60,000 nucleotides of DNA. It comes from Adiantum capillus-veneris (taxonomy: Eukaryota; Streptophyta; Polypodiopsida; Polypodiales; Pteridaceae). The notes beneath the pieces are model-generated. The model did no database searches, was not told where the DNA came from, and was given only the letters and a program-made list of their open reading frames with translations. A program made the translations under genes and the position numbers. Position 1 is the first letter of the stretch, and every line of letters starts with the position of its first letter. The stretch spans positions 62,435,872 through 62,495,871 of the forward strand of contig CM043953.1 in NCBI GenBank assembly GCA_014529385.2. Direction: 5' to 3'. Positions 53,691 to 60,000 of this stretch are shown piece by piece.

Positions 53691-54616
53691 TTATGGGCGT
53701 TTGTTTCTAGACATGCTCACAAATTCAGGAGAATCTTTCAGCTGTGGTTGGCCACATTCTTTGCAGGTGCAAAAATACATGATGTTCTTGTCTAGATGAA
53801 AATCTAGCTTTACTTCACTTGAGAGATTTTCTTCATTCTCACAAACAATGTTGCACTTGATCATCTCAGGATCTTTTTCTGTATTGAGTGCTTTTGTGGT
53901 GGAGGTGTCCGCAGGTTGAACTTTTTCTACATTGGCTTTGTCTTGATCACCTGCTTCCGTTGATGTTGTCTCGTTTGATTGTGCTACTACACCTTTTTCT
54001 TGCAACTATTGAGCATTTCCTGTTGACTGCATTTAAGTAACTTTTGATCTTAGAAGATCCACTATACTTTAAAGTAGAATCTGTCTCTTTGGAGGAGATT
54101 TTGGTGGTGACCTTTGTGTATTTTTGTGAGATTTTTTCGTTGATTTTGACCTATCTATCACATGTTTTGGTAACTTGAGGCTTTGCATCATCTTTAGATA
54201 GTCTCTGGCTTCAATTTTAGCATCTATAGGGGCTTGTACAAGGTCATGAACCTGCTGGTATTCATTACTGTATGTATCTCCATATGCATATGTGAGCTTG
54301 GTCACATGCACTTGCTTGAACACTATGGGATCTTTTGGCTTTTGACTTTGACTTGTGGAGATCAACTAAAACTTTTGTCCCTCTGATTTTCATACAGGTA
54401 TTTTTCTGCAAATTTTGATGGGATCTGGGTCAATAGGAAACTTCCAACAACCATATGATCTTTCAATGGTTTTTGATTTGAAGGGGTCTGTTGGCTAGAA
54501 TTTCTAGGGCTTCTTACTGGTGTAGCATTTGCTGGTACTAGAACTGAGCTTGATGGATTTGCAACTCCCCCCTTCTTAGGGTGATCACTATAGCCTGCTC
54601 CATTATGAGAGTTCAA
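53691..54616 (-). pseudogene. Element G Gag spacer fragments
   Basis: Three short frames (53691-54005, 54069-54365, 54362-54616), S/T/K/P-rich, without recognised domain; placed by order between zinc knuckle and protease. One contains P-K-H-V-I-D-R-S. Confidence 0.4.
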
Positions 54617-54716
54617 ACCTCTTTGGCTTGGTTTAGTCTCACGTTTTGGGATTGTGAAGGAACACTTTGGGTAGCATTGTTGATGTTTGGTATCTATAAA
54701 CCTTCTGCATAGTTTC

Positions 54717-55485
54717 CTATGTATGACAAATTATTCCCCAAGTTAAGTTGTAGATAGAATTATCTTTGCCCTGATATTGTTTATCCCATGGGTCTCCTAT
54801 GATATGACCTTCTGTGGTTTCAGGACCCAAGTCATCATAGATCTTAGAATCTCGTTTATATCTACGACTGTTTTGGTAAAAGTATATGCTAGTTTGGTCA
54901 CAATGTTGAAGCTTGATTTTAGGTGGAGGAGAGTTTGGCTCTGAAATTTTTTTTGGGTTCACCCGGGTAATATCCTTCAGCTCTAGAGAGGATGGGCTAT
55001 AATAGTTTCTATCCTCTAAAATGAACCATCCAATCTGATCTATCACTAGACGCACTTCTATGAGCTAGGATGTGGGCCGTTCAAGCACTGGTTGATCCTT
55101 TTTGTACAGGTTACCCTTTTTGGTCCACATAGTGTGCATATGAATTATGTGTGCCATACAATGCTAATATCATTATGTTTGATGTGCCCCTTAGACTCGC
55201 GAATGATTGCACACTTGTGGTAGTGGATGCAGAATCATTTGCAAACCTTACACTCGTTTTGACCTTTGGTGATAAATTAGGATGCACATTTCCAGTTTGC
55301 TCCATGATTTGCTTGGCAGGATGGTCCTTGTTGTCTGGATTCCTTGGACAATCTTCATGAAAATGTCCACTTTTTCTTCCACAATCTGAGCAATACGCCA
55401 TGACTGGTAGTATTTCATTTGGTTCTGTCATGTCAAGCTCTAGCTGAGAAGTTTCGACTTTTTGTACTTGCCAAGTTGACGGCAT
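54717..55485 (-). pseudogene. Element G Gag zinc knuckle and following spacer
   Basis: 55111-55485 has C-S-D-C-G-R-K-S-G-H-F-H-E-D-C-P (CX2CX5HX4C), like the second B knuckle C-I-Q-C … H-F-P-E-D-C. 54717-55055 is unrecognised spacer. Confidence 0.7.
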
Positions 55486-55499
55486 CTTCTTTTAAAACA

Positions 55500-56030
55500 T
55501 TGAGCATCAAGTTGTAGACTGCTCCGTCTTAACCTTTATACTATCTTTGACTCGGTTCTACAATTAGATTGGCTTCAATTGGCTAATCTATTGTATCTCC
55601 CATTACTAGCTGTCGACAATAGATTTGACCAATGTAATCCATGTACAACGATCTTGATTGCATATGCACTAAATGGATGATTTACAGGCTTGTGCAGGTT
55701 TCTGGATAACCACTTGGATCCATCTTCTACACGTCTATTTGCACCTTGTCTTTGGGCTTGCAGTACCTAGCTCCACTAAAGTCTGTGAACATCTGGGAGT
55801 TCTCTGAATCTGGTTTTACTCTTATCAATAGGATCATGGCTCATGTGTTGCTTTTGTCACTCATAAGATACCTATGGCCTTCCGAATCTGTATACAGAAC
55901 CTTATCTCCAATGTATTTATAGAGCTGTAAAATTTGGTCTGTTTGCATTGGTACGTCTGTTGTTACTAGTACTGGTTAGCTTTGGTTCTCATGCATTTTA
56001 ACTCTCGGCTCGACTTGAGTCCATGTCGAC
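55500..56030 (-). pseudogene. Element G Gag N-terminal remnant
   Basis: Interrupted translation contains Y-K-Y-I-G-D-K-V and D-S-E-G-H-R-Y-L-M, matching Y-R-Y-I-D-D-N-E and D-K-Y-G-R-E-Y-I-V of A. Confidence 0.5.
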
Positions 56031-56914
56031 TTGGTCTCTAAGAACTATCTCTTAGCATATCCTGGTGTTGATTAGAAGAATTACTCCTGCTTGAGTTTGA
56101 TAAGACTGCTTTTGCCAAAGTACTTATGGTAATTGATTGCTCTTAGACTCACAAGAGTTGATTAACTCTAGCTCAAAAGTGTCAGAATTGATTGCAGTCT
56201 TTGAAAAAATCTAGGCCTTGAATAACCTAACCTGCAATCCAATGTGATTTGTGCCCCGATTTGCAAGTTCCATGCGTGAAACTGCCCTAATGGCTTGATT
56301 TTACTAAAAATCTGTTTCGAACTGACTTTTATACTTGATCCCATTTTTGACAGGTTTTTAATCGCTCGCTCAAACTACTCAATTTTTTGCTAACTATTGT
56401 GATTGGTTTGTGTATATCACTTCAATTTGAGCTAAGTGAGTCAACAAATGAGATTTCCAAATTCTATCCTTGCAAAGAGCTAAAGGACTAATTTGCAACA
56501 TGAAAACCTAGTTATCATGTATTAATTTTGATCCGATGAAACCCAAACTTGACCAGTGACCTTGTATTATGTTGTTATAACACTATACAAGCTCAAAAGT
56601 TCAAAATCTTGTCTCTAGGACTCAAAAGTAAATAATAAATAATCTAATTATTTACTTTTTCTAGTTTTCTCACTTTTCAAAACTGTTTTGCCATATAGAC
56701 ACCTTGTTGAAGCCTCTGGACAAGTTTCACTGAGTTTGAACAAGATTTGCCCAAGTTTTCAATTGTTTAGTATCGGTAGACTGAGTTTTCAAGAATCTGG
56801 CTTAAGTCTCACTTTTGTGATTCAAATTTCAGCAAATTTGATATGAGTAGTCTACTTGATATGCTTGACCTTGTGGTATACTCAGTTGTGCAAAAGTCTC
56901 AAATCTGGAGCAAT
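56031..56914 (-). other. Element G leader, broken by element I
   Basis: Similar to the B leader: ACCTTGTATTATGTTG (56556) and CTTGACCTTGTGGTATA (56862) are in both. Stretched palindrome GTAAATAAT … ATTATTTAC at 56628-56655. Stops at the LTR of I where B continues into its next palindrome. Confidence 0.7.
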
Positions 56915-57544
56915 TGTAAAATTTGATACACCTATAGTGGGCTCCCAATGTGCCCTATGTACCCTCAACTTTCCCCTTTCCTCTTCCCATGTGGGATAAT
57001 CCAAGTGCCACATGGCACACTCTCCCATTCTCTCCCAAGCTCCTTCTCTCCCCACAAGAAATTCCCAGCTTGACCCCTTCTCAGGACCAACTTCTCCAGA
57101 GCATAGTGCACTGCTCTAGCCACCAAATGCGACGTCGTAAAGCACGGCTCAAAGCCCATCACCTCGGCTATCTCTAGAAATGTAAAACTTCAACATTTAT
57201 AATCTTAGACCCCCAAGTTGGCCCACTTGGCTTTGTCCCATGCACCCGCAATCACCTTCTAAGTTGAGACCGCCCTCTTTGAATGCTCATAACTCATGAT
57301 GTACAAGTCCTATTCATGAGCTATAAAGCACGACCAAAAATACTTATTAAAAACCATGTTTTGGGGACTCGAACAACCCAAAAAATCAGCATTTAGGCTT
57401 GTAAAAATCACACCTTTGTACATGGATTTTTACAGGGCCACTTCCAAAACTTGCAAAGCTATGTATACATATATACATGAGGCTAGTAGGCAAACTTTTT
57501 GGCACGCCTTAGTGACTTTATGCTCATCCAAAAAATTTCTGACA
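56915..57544 (-). repeat. 3' LTR of element I
   Basis: In minus orientation TGTCAGAAAT … AATTTTACA, 630 bp with TG…CA ends; left limit is the end of G similarity. Minus strand AGCTAGGGGGGTTGG (about 57551-57566) just before it is the polypurine tract. Confidence 0.65.
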
Positions 57545-57573
57545 TAGCTTGCCAACCCCCCTAGCTTGCTTGA

Positions 57574-58198
57574 TCATTCATGACAAGCAGAGGTTCCTAG
57601 GGTGAACCTCTGCTGCATCTCATCCCTAGAAACCTCATCTACATCCTCAGATGTTTGCACACTGTTTTCCTCTATTGATAGCATCTCATCTGTCACAATT
57701 GTCATCAAATGTGCCAAGTATTTCTTGAATCTGTAACCATTAACATGATATTTATTTTGTGCAACACTCAAATCAGTCAACTCATATGTGCCATTATCAA
57801 ATTTGTTCACAACAGTAAAAGGACCTTCCCATTTGATTTGAAATTTCTTTCAACTTACTATTGTATCGCAACACCAAATCACCCTTTTCAATTACCTTCT
57901 CCTGTACACATTCATTATCCTTTAGTTGAGCCTTCTTTGTCACTTCTTCATAGTAGCTCAAAGCTAAAACTCTGTCCAATTGCAAACATTGTAAATCCAA
58001 CAACCTTTTCTGCCAAGCATTTGCTTGTTGTTCATCTCCCAATGAAAAATAACTTGAGTGCAGGAATTTCCACTTCAATTGGCAATAAAACTTCCTTGCC
58101 ATAAACCAAGTGGTAAGGAGAAAATCATGTGCTCGTTTTGATAGCATTTCTGTAGGCCCATAATGCACAAGGAAACTTTGAATCCCAAGTCTTCCCAT
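57574..58198 (-). pseudogene. Element I integrase C-terminal part
   Basis: 57797-58198 contains L-L-D-L-Q-C-L-Q-L-D-R and G-D-L-V-L-R-Y-N-S-K; 57574-57810 contains N-K-F-D-N-G-T-Y-E-L-T-D and H-V-N-G-Y-R-F-K-K-Y, matching N-G-S-Y-N-L-M and V-N-G-W-R-L-K-R-Y of C. A frameshift separates them. No chromodomain. Confidence 0.8.
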
Positions 58199-58989
58199 GT
58201 GTCTGGGTCATCTTTGTTAAGATCTTCACTAACTCTCCATTGAATCTCTCATTGAGACCATTGCATTATGGATAACAATGAGAACTGTATCTATGTTGTA
58301 TATTGAGCTTCTCGCATAAGAAATCAAACAACTCTCCTCTAAATCCTAGTCCTCTATCAAAAAGTAGGTCTAGGGGCACACCAAATTTTCAACATATATG
58401 CTCATAAAAAATTTTTCCCATCTCCTTACTGGTAATCTGTTTGACAGCCTTGGCTTCTTCCCGTCGTGACAAATAATCCATTGCTGTCAAAATTTTAAGC
58501 ATTTCTTTTGCTAGTCATAGGCAAGGGACCAATAGCATCTAGACCCCATTTTTCAAACACATCAAAAGCTAGAATTTTTTGTTGCAATTCGGGCTTCAAA
58601 ATTCTCTTTCCCATCTTCTGGCAAGGCAAACACGACTTGCACCAATGATTAACATCCCGTTGAATGCTTGGCCATACATAGCCTTCTTGCAAAATTTTAT
58701 GCAACATGATCTTCATGGCAAAATGGCCTCCACAAGATCCCTTATGATTTTCTTCCAAGATCTTGTAGATTTCCTCTTTCGAGGGAACACAATGCAAAAC
58801 CAAATCGCTTCCTTTCATGTACAACACATCATCAAGCATTTTGTATTTTCTGGATTTTCTTATAAATGCATACTTTTTAGAAGCTGGTGAACCTGCAGGT
58901 AGGACACCTGCCAATAGAAAATCCATCTCCTTTGATAACACTTCTCTCCCATGATATAAAGGGGCATTTGTCTCAGCACAAACACACAA
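58199..58989 (-). pseudogene. Element I integrase zinc domain and core
   Basis: 58495-58989: H-K-G-S-C-G-G-H-F-A … H-W-C-K-S-C-L-P-C (H-H-C-C domain) and K-W-G-L-D-A-I-G-P-L-P (first catalytic D). 58199-58494, interrupted: F-D-R-G-L-G-F (second D) and C-N-G-L-N-E-R-F-N (E). Several stops and shifts. Confidence 0.85.
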
Positions 58990-58993
58990 GTGA

Positions 58994-59457
58994 TCATTTC
59001 TTGGGCAACATCATGAGCTTCTTCATTTTGAGACCTTTAATATGCTGCAAACTCCATGCTTTGAATTTTTGAAGCAATGATTTCACCTTGAAGCATAAAT
59101 TCTTCAATTTGGGACTCTTATTCTTCCATACTCCCAATACTTGCTTCACGAACAACAAGGCATCTTCTTTGATCTGTAAGCGTCTAATCCCCAACTGCAA
59201 ACAGATTGTGCAAATCACCTTCAAGAGCCATGTATTAGCTTCCTTACAAGTTTTCCTTGTGCAGCATAAATGACTACACCTCCAGAAGCAGCATCATGAC
59301 TTCTTTGATAAGAACCATCAAAGTCTAACAATGAAGCATCAGAAATAGCAAGAGTCTTGGCTTTCTTCTTTTGCACCACTTCTTCTTTAACCAAAATAGG
59401 ATTGTCTTTATAAGTGAGTAAATCTACCAGGGTAGCCCAAGTACTCTCTTCCACCAA
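58994..59457 (-). pseudogene. Element I second RNase H
   Basis: L-L-D-F-D-G-S-Y-Q-R-S-H-D-A-A-S-G-G-V-V-I-Y is the first catalytic block of the extra RNase H, equal to L-F-F-D-G-A-Y-K-R in C. The rest (58994-59224) is frameshifted. Confidence 0.75.
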
Positions 59458-59459
59458 AA

Positions 59460-60000
59460 AGGTGAATTAAAAACTCATGAAGTTCAATAACCCATCTCAT
59501 CATTGTTTTTGATATATTTGAGTTATTGTGAATTGCTAATGAGAAAGGTGAATGATTTTTGTAACAAGTAGTGTTTGAATCATCTGCAAGCATACACCAT
59601 ACTAGTCATCACCAATTCAATTTCAGAGAAATCTCTTTCATGAGGAATTTTCACTCTGCTAGCATAATGAACAGACTTCATATACTAAGATTCCTTCCCC
59701 TTTTGCAATAACATGGCCCCAATGGAATCCTCTCCCACTGATGGATTAACATAGAACTCCTTTTCCCAGTGGAGAGCTTGCATAATGGGTAGTGTACTCA
59801 AAACCTCTTTGGATCTGTCAAAAACATCCTCACAATCACAAGACCACTTCAAGGATCATTCTTCACTATTTGTTGAAATGGATACAATTGTTGTGATGCC
59901 AAAGGTATGAAACAAGACATATTTAACTTTCTGTATGAAAGTGGCCAATTGTTGAGAATCTTTTGGTGGTGACAGTAACAACTGTGAAATCACATGCCCA
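59460..60000 (-). pseudogene. Element I RT connection and RNase H (cut by window edge)
   Basis: Interrupted translation shows E-F-Y-V-N-P-S-V-G-E-D-S-I-G-A-M-L-L-Q-K-G near 59710-59760 and R-W-V-I-E-L-H-E-F near 59480, matching RNase H of C and D, with G-H-V-I-S-Q-L-L-L (RT end) at the window edge. Confidence 0.8.

Larger units (their letters stand above)
52213..56914 (-). mobile_element. Element G: decayed Gag-protease element of the A/B group
   Basis: Minus orientation, from leader (right) to W-I-P-K tail (left). Many stops and shifts. No RT is found between protease and the family-H LTR, and no LTR of its own is seen. Interrupted on the right by the LTR of element I in its leader. Confidence 0.7.
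56915..60000 (-). mobile_element. Element I: Tat-like Ty3/gypsy element, partial (runs off right edge)
   Basis: 3' LTR, polypurine tract, integrase, second RNase H and RNase H in minus orientation. Inserted in the leader of G directly after GCAAT, so GCAAT is predicted again beyond the other LTR outside the window. Confidence 0.8.

Overview
The window is nuclear DNA of a large-genome land plant, dominated by nested LTR retrotransposons in several stages of decay. The evidence is Ty3/gypsy Gag-Pol proteins with an extra (second) RNase H domain, which is typical of the plant Tat lineage; Ty1/copia LTRs with initiator-Met-tRNA-type primer sites; a tRNA-derived SINE; and a broken copy of RAPTOR, the TOR-complex scaffold protein, of plant type. 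The species cannot be named from the sequence. I see no intact host gene.

Layout. 1-2033: AGTGGT-rich palindromic repeats, a duplicated exon-like motif and a complete SINE with target duplication. 2034-12993: element A, a full-length minus-strand LTR element with 5-bp target duplication (GTTGA). It encodes only Gag and protease plus a tail with W-I/V-P-K motifs, and has no reverse transcriptase. A interrupts what looks like the first exon of a host transcription unit (12994-13232, continuing at 2033-1995). 13400-37932: element B, an old minus-strand Ty3/gypsy element related to A but with reverse transcriptase. It is split by element C (15413-26704, full length, Tat-like, 2.3-kb LTRs), by element E (29512-31338, a compact plus-strand Ty1/copia derivative) and probably by unassigned sequence F (31339-34160). 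B ends in a leader, a primer site and an LTR (36766-37932). 37933-45530: mostly unassigned, with simple repeats, an inverted pair of copia-type LTRs (family H) and a rearranged RAPTOR pseudogene (42600-43480). 45612-51640: element D, a 3'-truncated relative of C with its 5' LTR. 51643-51931: a third family-H LTR. 52213-56914: element G, a decayed A-like Gag-protease element. 56915-60000: element I, another Tat-like element inserted in the leader of G and running off the right edge.

Two element groups are interleaved. C, D and I carry gag, protease, RT and RNase H and, in C and I, the second RNase H and integrase; C and D also share small accessory frames before gag. A, B and G share a different, divergent gag-protease. 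Only B in this group has RT, so A and G look like non-autonomous partners of a B-like element. The most unusual structure is in the long untranslated leaders of A and B, each of which is punctuated by its own family of 22-bp palindromes with a CG-rich core. The two palindromes differ in sequence but occupy the same place and have the same architecture.
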